From: Angiostrongylus vasorum
Lineage: Eukaryota; Nematoda; Chromadorea; Rhabditida; Metastrongylidae
Direction: 5' to 3'
DNA length: 64,000 nt
Assembly (NCBI GenBank): GCA_018806985.1
Contig: JADANN010000366.1
Location: 1,116,001-1,180,000 of the forward strand
Part shown: piece by piece, positions 10,401 through 21,311 of the stretch
Numbering within the stretch: position 1 is the first letter of the stretch
How the letters are laid out: each line of letters opens with the position of its first letter
Program-made: the position numbers and the translations under genes
The notes under the pieces: model-generated
Database searches by the model: none
What the model was told of the DNA's origin: nothing
The model's input: only the letters and a program-made list of their open reading frames with translations

Positions 10401-12814
10401 AGACTGTTCTCCAACCTAACAATTCAAAAAAGAGCATTTTTTTTGGACTAGTTTACTCGTCAGAAGGCAAGACATAGCAAAAAGGAGAATACCAGGGTAT
10501 TCCGGTGCAGTGTAGTAACAATACAGTTTCTCAACATCAACGTGCTCAAATATTTACTTGGATACTTGGACGGCCCGTCTTCACTAGTTGAGCTAGTCCT
10601 AGCATAATAGATTTGCTGGTTTAGCCACTAGAATTCTCCGGAGTCCTGAGGACAGCCTGACCAAAGTCTAACGGAGGTCGTCACCACCACAGGCAGTTTC
10701 AGCCTTTGTCGTTCAGAGGGACATTTGCCACTATGCGACAAATTTGATACCAGGAAAGTGGTGGATCCTGGTATTGGTTTCCTCTTGGCTGGGCTTCCTG
10801 ATGGAAACGTCGGCCTCCTTCGCAGCTTAGAGACCTTGCCGGACGATGAATCCCACCGCTGTATGTCGCAGCACAACATTCAGAGTCATCTACCAACCGC
10901 GATGAGGAGGTAAACTGTTGAGAGGAACGTGCTCAAATATAGATGATAATATAACGTATATAAATGTGATGAAGTATTTTTCAAATAATTTGTAAAACCA
11001 GCTCTGTAAGAATGGAAGCAATGTGGTTGGATGTCCAATAAGTTTGTCTTTTTTTCTTCCGTTTTTCTTAAAAATGAGAGGATAAAATGTTACAAAAAAC
11101 GTGGCGAATTTCAGAGAACACTGTAGATAAAATGAAACAACAAAGCCCCCTAACAAAATATGTAGTTAATCCGAATTTTAGAATGGAGTTCGCGTAAAAG
11201 GACTTATTTTTGTTGTTTGAGAAGAGGGAGGACACAAGGGACGCTATGAGTCACGACTCGTAGTGCGTGCGGTGAAAAGTTATTCGTCGACGCGAAGACG
11301 TTAATGAGAACGACGATCTCCACTCATGCTAAAATGATGATTGACGATGCATTCGCTAAACAGAATTTACCTGACTCGTTCTATTCTCCACGACAGTGCT
11401 TTTTGGTTTGTCATTCTGTAATAACGAAAGATCCGATCTATTTTAAATGATTGACTAAGCGCCAATGCTCCTCATTTGTAAGCCACACTAATTTAAGCGG
11501 TCAAGCACAAAGAATGCGTATTGACTAGAACTGCTAGCTCATCAATACAAACATTCTCTTGCACAAGAAACACTCCACTCATGTATACTGATTTTCTAAA
11601 GCAGTAATACCTTTTTAGTGTCTTCCTTATACATACGGAGGTTATTGTGAGTAAGGCAATGCAGCAGAAGTACTGAGTGAAAGTAAGGAATTCCGCTGAA
11701 AGAGAAGGATACAATCGAATAAATCACTAATGAAAGATGCGGGAGAGAGCATTCGACGTTGTTCATTCTTTTGAGGGTGTGCAATGCTTTCGACTTCATT
11801 CGTAGCGTCGTAGAGAAGATGGAGTAAATACTGGACGCATCAAATATCTTATAAGGACCCTATCAGTGCACGAAGTCATCATTTTTACCTTTCCAGTTTA
11901 GTATGTTGCTAACTTGCAGAGTCCAGATGTATGAATGCATAGTGAGACAGGCATTGTGTAGCTAGGAACGTAAGAGGGAACCAATGTTTATTGCAGCGCA
12001 CCTTCGACCAATAGGCCCTACCCCTCTCTAATCCATTAAAAAATGAATCCAGGTGTTTTTTTTTCCTGTGTTAGTGTAATGAAATCGTCGATGGTGACTA
12101 ACCAGAAAGGCTGAATAAAACAATGAAGCACTAACCATACCCTGAATGAGTTATGTTCAATTGCCTACCCATCCTGATGACTTACTACAAATGAAGACAC
12201 GCTTTACAATACCCGATGAATAATACTGAGATAACAAAGTCAGAAGAGTAAAAAATAAAAAGTCATATTCATTATCGAATGAACAATCTTTCTGACTATA
12301 TGCTTATCCTAGCAGTTGATTTTTGGGTATATCAAACAGCGCTAAACTATACGAGAACAACCACATTCAGCCTTAATTCCCTCCCCCCTCCCACAGATTC
12401 CAACAACCTTGTATCCAATGGTGGATTTGATACACACATGAGCGCCCGCAAGGTATAATCGCTGGTTCAAATCTAGACTGAGGCCCAGGATTTCCAAATA
12501 TGTCAGCACTATTGTGGTTTTATCTCGCATAATACTCTGCCGTGAAAAATAATAGACAGTAAATGAAAAGTTAAACATTATGACAGAAAACGCTTTTATT
12601 CCATAGTGAGATCGATGCCATAGCATTATTTTCTACCAATACTCGCTGATGAAGAAGAAACCTTCCTTTATTAAGTTAATTGCACCTATACTAGTAAATT
12701 CCAGTAATGCATTCGTTTTCTCCACTACGAGCTCAAAACTTCGAGACGGTGCAGCAATCACTTCCGAGTCTATACGCAGCTTTTGTGAAGGTCTACTTAT
12801 AAGACCTGTTGTCG
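7408..12814 (-). CDS. unrecognised charged protein, 5 exons, 5' end missing
   Basis: Minus-strand model with exons 12814-12692, 10191-10005, 9740-9674, 7972-7874 and 7695-7408 (stop TAA at 7410-7408). Every junction keeps phase: A|GG gives Arg, CC|A gives Pro, the last two are phase 0. Acceptors are good (TTTTTTTGTGTCAG, CTGTTTGTTTAG, AATATTCTTCAG) and donors include GTGAGT twice. The product is hydrophilic: exon 2 is Lys/Thr/Glu-rich (KKTENKCSKEVVKTTQTTEK). The last exon starts VPTKMKLRTVLDEAMK and ends EWYRFNNAIIQ after an acidic DIDIDVAEW run. No signal peptide, membrane segment or known motif is visible and no function is proposed. The 9674 donor (GTGGGT) is the weakest link, and an exon could be missing there. 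The gene may continue upstream of 12814, where RTE debris begins. Introns contain SINE-A, SINE-B and SINE-C copies. Confidence 0.55.
8100..8650. other. unassigned intron-like stretch
   Basis: Lies within the third or fourth intron of the minus-strand model. Open frames at 8302-8556 on both strands have no exon borders I trust. A 17-base string (AATTCAACGTATTCAGGA) here (about 8022) also occurs inside the last exon at about 7577. Confidence 0.4.
8655..8945 (+). mobile_element. SINE-A
   Basis: Plus-strand copy with head GCGCATGTGGCGCAGGTCGG, B-box-like TAGAATTATTCCCC, middle GACTTGTCTGGAAGG and end TCAACGCCGAGAGCTTTATC. Confidence 0.85.
9080..9332 (+). mobile_element. SINE-A, old and diverged
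   Basis: Faint match to SINE-A order of blocks: GCCATGAAATACACACACTG in the head region, CAATCCTTCCATCG, and an end AAATCAACGTCGAATATTTT. Heavily decayed. Confidence 0.4.
10553..10925 (-). mobile_element. SINE-B
   Basis: Minus-strand copy, complete from tail (TACTTGGATACTTGGACGGC on the plus strand) to head (GAGGAGGTAAACTGTTGAGA). It lies in the first modelled intron of the minus-strand gene. Confidence 0.87.
10930..12340. other. unassigned intron-like stretch
   Basis: No gene, RNA or repeat recognised. The minus-strand frames at 11493-11799 are hydrophobic and lack splice support. Falls inside the first modelled intron of the minus-strand gene. Confidence 0.4.
12350..12590 (+). mobile_element. 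SINE-C, diverged
   Basis: tRNA-like head (CGCTGGTTCAAATCTAGACT as B box) followed by the family blocks TTTCCAAATATGTCAGCACTA and CTCTGCCGTGAAAAATAATAGA and TAAATGAAAAGTTAAACATT. Confidence 0.6.
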
Positions 12815-13021
12815 CTGACACAAAAAAAGGAGAAAAATAAGTGATAGGTAGTCATTCTTCTGAGCATGAAATATTCCCCGACAAAGAAGTTTTAGACAGG
12901 AGGAGTAAAGAGAGGTCATTAAACGTTCTGTTAACTGTTATGATGATCTGTACCTACCTACTTGTGCTCTACTAGCACATTACGCTTTCACTAACGACCT
13001 ATTGCTGCAAGTCAAGAAAAT

Positions 13022-13232
13022 TGAATGTGTTGTCTGACCGACGAAAAGTCGTTACTTTTTGGTGTAGCCCAGGAACTGGCAGAGTTAATGTCTTCGACAA
13101 GTTTGTCGATGTTAATCAGTTTATTTGAACAGCTAATTACTCGAATAAGGTATCTATGTTTAAAAAAGACGAACGTTTTCCTTTACAGTCTTTGCCACTT
13201 ACACGTCAACACTAAGATGCTGCAGAGATGGG
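13022..13232 (+). mobile_element. RTE endonuclease fragment
   Basis: Short plus-strand relic. The translated run MSSTSLSMLISLFEQLITRI then RYLCLKK parallels the RTE endonuclease segment that is also seen in the longer minus-strand relic (NTSFMSIDSLEQLTTRIGRL). No other part of the element is present. Confidence 0.65.
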
Positions 13233-13319
13233 ATTGAGTTTTTCTCCTCACACGGGCCTGAGAAGTAGTGCAGTTGCAATCATATTTCTCTCAAAGTCAA
13301 GACAATATAGCAGAACTCT

Positions 13320-16085
13320 ATATCAAGACCCGATTAAACAAGGATAACCTGTATCGTCTCTAGTCCCTATGACAGTCGAGGGACTTGGCCGGGCGCCAGT
13401 AAATTTTCCATTTTTCCCTGTCGTGGGTAAGAATTGTCCAGTGGATTCTGCTCGCTCTAGGGACTCATCGAGCATCACACCTTTCCTCCAGGCTTTTTGT
13501 GAAGAACTCTGACTATCGGGTCGGTGGTCTTCCGACAGTACGTTTGATATCCCGAGGAATTCAGTCAACGGCTCTTGTCCATCGGTTTCCGTTCATATGC
13601 ATTACGTGTGCGGCACACATTATCTTGGCATACAGAACGGCATCTTTGATTTTTGATCACTGATGCAGGCCGAGGCCTCCATCACTTCCTTCACTTCTGC
13701 AACCTTGGATACTCTAAGCATCGTTCTTCCGAATGCGCGTTCAATAATGCTGAGTGATCTTTCGTGCTGCTTACGCAGGTCTCTGGACGCACGCGCTGAG
13801 GCAGCAAGTACCGTAGAGTCGAAAAGGTGTGTACAGAGTTGGGCGTTCTTTGTTTTTCTCACTATATCCTCAATGCTCTTAAAAGCTCCCCAAGCAGCTC
13901 GTCTCCTTCTGCTCAACTCTGAAGCTAATTTTCTTCATGTTGTATTAGATAGACGTAACTGGAGCATTGGGGGATGCGCGTTTCTTTGAGCGTGAATGGG
14001 GCATGCGTAGTCAACCTGTTCTTCATGAGCATCGTTTTTGTGAGTTTTAGTCGAAAATAAATTTTTTGCACAGGTTTTATCAATCTCGACATGTTTTCGT
14101 TCGGCTTGGCTAATGTTTAATGCTATAAGAACGATGTCATCAGCGAAGCGAAGATGGTGTAATTGCCGACCATCAATTTTCACTCCCCATCTTCTCCCAT
14201 TCCAATGTTCGCATGACGTTCTCGTGGGTGGTGGCAAATAATTTTGGTGTGATGATTTCGCCTTGCCTAACCGCTCTTTTGGCGTCGACGTTAATATTTT
14301 TTGTAGAATGGTGACATTTGTCTGTGAAATTTTTTAAACAGCTCACGAAGAATCTTTATGTACTGAGTGTCCATGACTTACATGACTGCTTTTATCTCAG
14401 TTGAGTCCAAGGCCTTCTTAAAATCAATGAAAGTGAGACAGAGCGGTCTTTCGTACTGTTGCGACACTTCAGTGAATCCTGTTATCGTGTGGATGTGTCA
14501 ACCTTACCGAATCCTTTTCGAAACCCTGCTTGCTCACATGGCTGCCCTTCATCCAGTGTTCTGCCAATCCTGCTTAGGACGACAGCAAGCAGATTGGGCG
14601 ATAGTTGCCGATATCGTGGAGGTCACCTTTCCTGAACAAAGCCACGTTCTTGTTGGTCTTCCACTGAGTAGGGAGCTTGCATTCAGACAGGTAACGTGTG
14701 AAGAGCCGAGCCAGTGTGTTTACGAGGACTGGCGGAGGGTTCTTCAGGTGTTCTAATCTCATCCTGTTCGGACCTGGTGCTGTTCGGTTTTTTACCGGCA
14801 AAATAACATGTTGGATTTTGGAATGGAGAACCAGTGGTGCAGCATATCCATCTTCATTTGTTTTATAAGAGGGAAGGAAGACGTGGCTATTGAAGAGATC
14901 TGAGTAGTAGTCGTGAGTGGTTTTCTCAATTGCATTTCTGGACGCTGTTCCGCTTAGGCGTAGGAGTGCAATTATCTTTATTTAGTAATTGTCAAAGTTT
15001 TGGTGTTCCTTGCCAATGCTTTTCCCAGCCTCTGCAGCTTCGACCATAACTGCTGCTCTTCGGTCTTTCAGATCTTCCTTTATTGCCTGCCCGTATTGTT
15101 TTGCAAGTTCAGACGTTAGTTCGCGTTTGCCTGCAGCTCGTGCGATTCAACGCTGGCGTATGATCTCGAGTGTTTCTGGGGAGAGCCGTCCCTTGGTAAC
15201 GTTCGAACGCGCTAACGTGAATATGTTGTATGAGCCGATCGTATTCCTCGTCGATATTATCGAAAACGGCATCTTCCCGACCGTCGGCGAGTGAATTGAA
15301 TAAATTTCCTCTTATTGTGGTTTGGGACTTCGTTTTTTTGAATTTACGGCTTTTCTCCTTTCTGCGAGGAATAAAATCATGTGGGAGAAAAGCGACATCG
15401 GTAGGGAAAACCTTCGAATTACTGTGATGTGTTCTACTTCGTTATGGTGCTCTCCACTGGGAGACTTCAACATCCAACGATGAGGGTAGGGTTTCTGTAA
15501 TTGTGAGTTACCGTGATGGTCTCAGTCGTCATAATAAACTCAGACAGCCTCTCACCCTGCTCTTTCCATTCTAATCAGTGGGTTCCAATTTGACATTCTC
15601 CAAACGTTCTTTTTTGGTACAATATTGGTGTTAAAATCTCCAGTGATGACCTCGAAGAATGTATGGTTTTCTCTGTAGAACTTCTCCGAGTCCATATAGA
15701 ACGATTCTTCATAGTTTGATGTCGGCGCGTAAACGACGAATATTGTCAAAGCCGGTATTGATCCACTTCTTTTTAATCGTAAACGTCCGATTCGGGTTGT
15801 AAGTTGTTCGAGTGAATCGATGCTCATGAAACTCGTGTTGACGAAAACGCCGACGCCGACGACTCCTCTATTGCTGCATGTTTCGAGGAGCAGCTCTTCT
15901 CCGTTGTCATAGACGGTGTTGATTGGGTGGCGTCTTCTCATCTTAGCCGATCCGATTACGTCGTCCTTTCCTTCCTGCCTATATGATTAAGTCTTCTATC
16001 GATGACTCAGATGCAAGTGTGCATACATTGTAGGTACAGATCGTCACCTCGTCCTTTGCGATCTAGGCAGCTTAGAATGGCCCTG
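13320..16085 (-). mobile_element. RTE non-LTR retrotransposon, nearly full length, degenerate
   Basis: Minus-strand element read in several frames. In order: endonuclease start near 16060-15950, MRRRHPINTVYDNGEELLLE and the catalytic ITGDFNTNI (15941-15552); the start of the reverse transcriptase, KNRTAPGPNRMRLEHLKN and NYRPICLL (14801-14574); the catalytic box HHLRFADDIVLIALN (14237-13935); and the C-terminal part WGAFKSIEDIVRKTKNAQ, LFDSTVLAASARASRDLRKQ (13916-13620). Stops and frameshifts break it throughout. It ends with the GAGACGATACAGG block near 13350 that also ends the 55.4-kb copy. The family encodes an apurinic-like endonuclease plus reverse transcriptase. Confidence 0.85.
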
Positions 16086-16089
16086 AGTT

Positions 16090-16675
16090 TTTTAGCAGCC
16101 TCTCCACACTCGTTCTACCCAATGTTAGCCAATTGGGCGCTCCTTGCGGTTAGAGGAATGAGGTCTGCTTCTTTTACCGTATTTTGCTTTTTGATGCCGC
16201 AAAATTCTACGAAGGTGCAACATTACAACTCTCTTATTAGCATAAACTTGGTGAGGTTACTCTTTCTGATTACCTTATACTCTTGACGAGCATGGAAGAA
16301 ATGGTTTCTGTCAGCGCCGACAATGTTTGTGTCAAACCGTGTTACCACGGCAGCAGTAGAACTGTTTTCATCTTAAATGTTCTTATTCATCAGTTTGGTA
16401 TAAAGAGAGACTTTGGCAAACAAGGTTAGCGCAGTTAACTTTTTGCATCATAGCAATACTCTCACTGCCAAGTTTTTCCTATCTATGACAAACGAGTGAA
16501 CTATAATTGAACATTGCAATGTCTTGACATATTTGACACTGACATTGTACTGATATCATTATGAATATGAGTAGAGTATAAAATGCCACATATACAGTCT
16601 ACGCGCCTAACAAGCTCTTTTGAATCAACGGTTTGAATGTCTATTTCCAAGGATTTTTATTCCGTTCGAATAAAG
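16090..16675. other. unassigned stretch
   Basis: Sequence just 5' of the minus-strand RTE. No gene or other repeat recognised. Confidence 0.4.
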
Positions 16676-16679
16676 AGTC

Positions 16680-16900
16680 GAGCGATCGAAAGCTCTAAGC
16701 GCTTCAAGGTAGTTTAAATACTTTCCAGCTCACAAGTTTCACACTTATCAAAACTTTTCGCTTTTCAATTCAATCTCAAAAACAATTCGCTGCGCTTAAC
16801 TACTTATGATTTTTTCATAACGTCAGCATTCTATCACAAAAGCGGAAAAGGCCAAAGTCAAAACGAATAGCCGCTGCTTTCGTTTAAAGTGGTTACGGTG
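16680..16900. repeat. repeat unit related to 17460-17590
   Basis: The segment AACAATTCGCTGCGCTTAAC through TAGCCGCTGCTTTCGTTT resembles 17467-17580 (AATTTGCTACTCTTAACTGC through TAGCCGCTGCTTTCGTTG), in the same orientation. The two copies flank the TTG microsatellite as an imperfect direct repeat. Confidence 0.55.
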
Positions 16901-17012
16901 ATGATGACGTGCATTTCAATTCCGAGTTCTCTTGCTGCTTTTTATATGCATTTGATTTGTTTCGATTTGATTCGCTGATCTTGTTCAACAAATGCGAAGT
17001 TGGAATAGGTCT

Positions 17013-17300
17013 TTTGTTGTTGTTGTTGTTGTTGTGTTGATGTCTATTGTTGTCTGTTGTTGTCTGTTGTTGTCTGTTGTTGTCTGTTGTTGTCTGTTGT
17101 TGTTGTTGTTGTCTGTTGTTGTTGTTGTTGTTGTTGTCTGTTGCTGTTGTCTGTTGTTGTTGTCTGTTGTTGTTGTCTGTTCTTGTTGTCTGCTCTTGTT
17201 GTCTGTTCTTGTTGTCTATTGTTGTTGTCTGTTGTTGTTGTCTGTTGTTGTCTGTTGTTGTCTGTTGTTGTTGTTGTTCTTGTTGTTTTTGTTGTCGTTG
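17013..17300. repeat. (TTG)n / TTGTCTG microsatellite
   Basis: About 290 bases of TTG repeats interspersed with TTGTCTG, TTGTTCTTG and similar variants. It opens long frames of Leu/Val/Cys on the plus strand and Thr/Gln/Asn on the minus strand; these are low-complexity artefacts. Confidence 0.95.
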
Positions 17301-17309
17301 TCGCCATTA

Positions 17310-17592
17310 TTATTATTATTATAGGTTTGTCGATGGCCGAGGTTTCGGCAATTTCGCCCTACTCAGAGCCTTGACGTTGCGAGTGGGACAAGAATAACGA
17401 CGAGAACGACATCGGAGACCTTTACCAACCTCGCATTTGCTAAATAAGATAAGTTTATAAGATCATACGAAAAATAATTTGCTACTCTTAACTGCTCATG
17501 GTTTTTCATAACTGCAACACTCCCCAAAAAGCAAAAAAAAAGGTCAAACGGAAAAAAGTTGAACGATTAGCCGCTGCTTTCGTTGATTTAGA
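17310..17592 (-). mobile_element. Penelope-type terminal repeat piece with hammerhead-like core
   Basis: Starts immediately after the microsatellite. The minus strand of about 17339-17365 gives CTGAGTAGGGCGAAATTGCC then GAAACCTC, a weakened hammerhead-like core. The plus-strand CAACCTCGCATTTGCTAAATAAG block matches the inverted repeat at 5.46 kb. Confidence 0.5.
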
Positions 17593-17599
17593 AGGAAAC

Positions 17600-19515
17600 T
17601 GAAGCTTGATTCTACTGCAACACGTTTGACATGGCCAGTAATAAATGCCAGCTGCAGAGTAGCTTTGCAGGAAGATCTACAACGGTACAGCAGAAGAAAC
17701 TACTGGAAGCAGCAGAAAAAGAAGCAGTCTGAAAAAATGCCGCCTGGACTTGTGTGATTACATTGTTCCGTTGTCTGCCCTGATGAACGAAAGTAGGATC
17801 GTCGAAAGTTCCCGCCATGATATGGAATTAATAGCGGAAACGTTCTACACCAACCTTTTCCGTTCCACAGTCCCTGTCCCAGACCCTAATATCCCCGCTG
17901 GAGAAAAACCACCTGGAATTCTTCCGTCGGAGGTTCGAGTTGCGTTAGAAAGCATGAAAAGAGGCACAGCTCCAGGACCAGACAATGTCACCGCCAATTT
18001 CCTTACAGCTGGAGGCCACAATTTACATGTACTTCTCGCAAATCATATGACAGCTTGCCTTCGAAAGGAAAAGATCCCAGACCAGTGGAGGACGTCGCGT
18101 ATGGTCATCCTGCCCAAGAAAGGAAACCGAAGGAATCTTCGTAACTATTGTCCCATATGCTTCTTGAGTGTACTCAACAAGCTCTTCACGAAGATTGTCC
18201 TCTTGCGCATATCAAGGACATTGGATGAGGCGCAACCAGTCGAACAAGCAGGATTTCGGAAGAGATTTTGCTGCATGGACCTCATACAAACCGTGTCCAG
18301 GGTCATCGAAGTTTGTCGGGAATACCATTTGCCTCTAGTCCTAACCTTTGTCGACTATGGAAAAGCGGTTGACAGTGTCGAAACGAATGCAGTCCTATCA
18401 GCGCTCGTCGACCAAGGAGTGGACCCCTTCTACATAAGAACTCTGTGCGACTGTTATCGGAACTGCACTACGAAAATACAGCTTTTCCATGGAACTCTTA
18501 CCATAGCCATAAGAAAAGGGGTTCGAAAGGGCGACACAATATCGCCAAAGCTGTTCAATGCTGCACTGCAGTGGATAATGAAGTCACTCGACTGTGATGA
18601 GAAAGGCATACGTATTGATGGAAAATTCCTATCAAACCTTCGTTTTGCCGACGACATTGTCATCATCTCAAGAAGTACTAGCGAATCAGAGATGCTGGTC
18701 AACGAGCTCAAGGAAGCGGGGAAAAAGATCGGTCTTCACAAAAATCGGAAGAAGACCCAGTTCATGAAAAAACCCATGGTGCGAAAGTGAAAAAATTGAA
18801 TTGGATGGCTCTCTCATTGCAGAGACCAGCTCGTACGTATACCTTGGGCGATCAATGAACATGGAAACAACATGAAGGAGGAAATAGGTAGAAGAAGGAA
18901 AGCAGCTTGGGCCGCATTAGAGCCTCTGAAAGAAGCCACCGGCCAACTGAAGGACCCGAAAATCCGCGCTCATCTCTTCGATTCCACGGTCCTCCCAACG
19001 CTCTGTTATGCTGCGTGGACGTGGGTTGATACTCCAACTACGTCAAGAATGCTTCGCACTACTCACAGAGCACTTTAGCGGTCTTCTGAAATATAACCGG
19101 CACGCTCAATATCTAGCCGGAATGCGAAGCTCTGACCTTCGAAATCTGTCACATCTTCGAGAGCGAGGGGGATATACATCGATAGCGAAACATAGATGGG
19201 CCGGGCACATAATGAGAAGAACGGACGACAGATGGACGAAAAGAACAGTAGAGTGGACTCCAAGAGAATGCAAACGTCCCCCCAGGACGACCACCTACAC
19301 GTTGGGCGGACGTGTTCGTAAACAAAGTTAATCAGCTGTACCCGCAACTACAGTTGTTTTACAGATCACGGTACGAGACTCGCAAGCGATACCATGCTCG
19401 AACAAGACCACCACCATGGACTACGATTGCGAGAGAAAGGAACGAATGGCATGTGTGCTGGGGTCCGCATAGCTCGTGAAGACGGACCGTCCAAGTATCC
19501 AAGTATCCAAGCATT
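17600..19515 (+). mobile_element. RTE non-LTR retrotransposon, 5' truncated, RT largely open
   Basis: Carries a 346-codon open frame (17750-18790) covering most of the reverse transcriptase: RGTAPGPDNVTANFL, DQWRTSRMVILPKKGNRRNL, QAGFRKRF, GVRKGDTISPKLF and the catalytic RFADDIVIIS near 18640. A frameshift after 18790 moves the tail into other frames (AWAALEPLKEATGQLKDPKI; RWAGHIMRRTDDRWTKRTVE). The endonuclease half is absent. It belongs to a different RTE subfamily from the 13-16 kb and 54-55 kb copies, judged by its 3' end, which closes with GGGGTCCGCA, GTGAAGACGGACCGT and three repeats of about 8 bases (CAAGTATC). That tail is shared with SINE-B. Confidence 0.88.
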
Positions 19516-19519
19516 CGTT

Positions 19520-20145
19520 GATTTTGGTTTCGGTGAGGATGGCGTGCATTTCAGTTGTTCCGGGTTCCATTGCTTTTCATACGATAAAAAAATCTGTTCA
19601 CGTGCCGTACAAATGCCGTTTTACCGCTAACAATTTGCTGCCCGCTCGCTCATACATTACTACACTACCTGTCTGTGGCTGAAAATTGCTACAAAACGTC
19701 ATTCACGGCATTCGACGTCAATTATTGGAACTCCGGTATTGGTTGAGGGCCTTTAATTTCGTAGTGGAAAATGTTCCAACTGTTTTCTTTCTACAGCTGC
19801 TTTAGCCAACAGCTTGCGCAATACACTTACTCGCCAGCGGATTTCGCTTCCGTAAAACTTTCCCTCCACTTGATCTGCTCATCACAAAAGTAGGACGACG
19901 TAGGAGAAAAATAAACACTGGGTTGTTTGCAATAGCATTTTCGTGCATTTCTAGTGCAGTGCTTATATGCAGCCTACTGAACATAAGTCTTTATCAAAGA
20001 TGTGAAAGCGTAATTCAAAAGTAGTCACGCCTTCTACATTGTTGAAACGTTGGAATTCCTTTTTTAAGAAAAGCGGTCACGTGATTAACAATTTCCTTTA
20101 ATTTTCGCTGACGATCTACTCGTTCCAGCAAAATTCATATGCATT
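19520..20145. other. unassigned stretch, partly repetitive
   Basis: GGCGTGCATTTCAGTTGTTC (about 19541) resembles GACGTGCATTTCAATTCCGA near 16907, which ties this segment to the repeats around the microsatellite. No gene recognised. Confidence 0.4.
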
Positions 20146-20146
20146 T

Positions 20147-20542
20147 TACTTGATACTTGACACTTGAATGACCAGTCCTCACTGGTTCTGCGGGCCCCAG
20201 CATAATCACCATTTTTTCAGAGATATGCTGGTTAAGCCATTGTGGTTCCATGAAATCCCGAAGACAGCCTGGCCAAAGTCTGCCCCAGGTCGTCACCACG
20301 GCAGGCAGTCGCAGCACTCGTGGATCAGAGGGAGATTTGCCACCATGCGACTTTGATACCAAGACGGTGGTGGGTCCTGGTATTGGTTTACTCTTAGCTA
20401 GGCTTCCTGGTGAAAACATCGGGCTCCTCAGCTTCGGAGACCCAGCCAGGGGATGAATCCCCCCGCTGTACATCGCAGTCCGACACGCAGGAACACCTTC
20501 CAGCCACCATGCGGCGGTAAACCGTTGGGAGGCATATACATT
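20147..20542 (-). mobile_element. SINE-B, full length
   Basis: One of the best-preserved copies. The reversed tail shows two tandem units (TACTTGATACTTGACACTTG), and the reversed head is complete (GCGGCGGTAAACCGTTGGGAGG region). The body keeps the GCCACCATGCGACTTTGATA and GTATTGGTTTACTCTTAGCT blocks. Confidence 0.92.
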
Positions 20543-20544
20543 TT

Positions 20545-21309
20545 AGAGCACGAAAATTATGCTAGGCAAAAAGGATGTCCGTGTGATTCCCCCATTTGAG
20601 TTCAAAAAACTCACCAAGCAAACTCGAAACTTTAGCATTGCATTAGGGCCGGGAATTACTAACGAACATGGAGTACAGTAGTCGTTTAAGGGCTCTTACA
20701 AAAAACATGAGAGCCTAAAAAATGTGGAGCTTAGTGGCTGATAGTCAGAAGTTGACAGCGACGTGAAAGCAGTCATTTTAGGTGTTCTTCTTACGACTAC
20801 GCAAAATGTCGCCGAAAAGCCCAACGTTGGGGACTTTGTAGTCAGCTGATATTTAAAACCAATCTGGAAAGGTAAATTAGTTTGGTTAATGGGAAGTGCT
20901 CTATAAGGTGAGCAAAAAATCTAGAAAGCCGTAGTTTTAAGGTCTTCTCTTCAGCTCATCAGTGGTGAAAACATCCATTATTTGATATTACTGCAAACGG
21001 ATGCTGTACGAGATCCGCTTGCACTAAGTCATTTTATAGAAGCTGAGTCTGCAACACTTCTCAAAGGCAATTTTTTCACTGAAATGAGGTTTCATGATTG
21101 TCTGATAGTCTGCAGCTTTGTTAATCCACAACAGCTTTCTACGCACACACAGAACGAACAAGTCACAGAAACACTGTCACGAAATCGATGAAATGTATCA
21201 AAAATTGTGGCGTATTTATCCAGATTTGGTCAACAAAGAAGGTCCAGTCCTTTTGCGCAATAACATCTGGCTAAGCGTTGAACAATAGCGCTACAAATGT
21301 TGAACAAGT
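20545..21309. other. unassigned stretch
   Basis: No gene or repeat recognised. The 69-codon frame at 20982-21191 has no splice support. Confidence 0.4.
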
Positions 21310-21311
21310 TA

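Noticed and set aside
16992..17397. Open frames of 87-116 codons rich in Val/Leu/Cys or Thr/Gln/Asn
   Set aside because: They are translations of the TTG/TTGTCTG microsatellite in several frames and on both strands, with no unique sequence.
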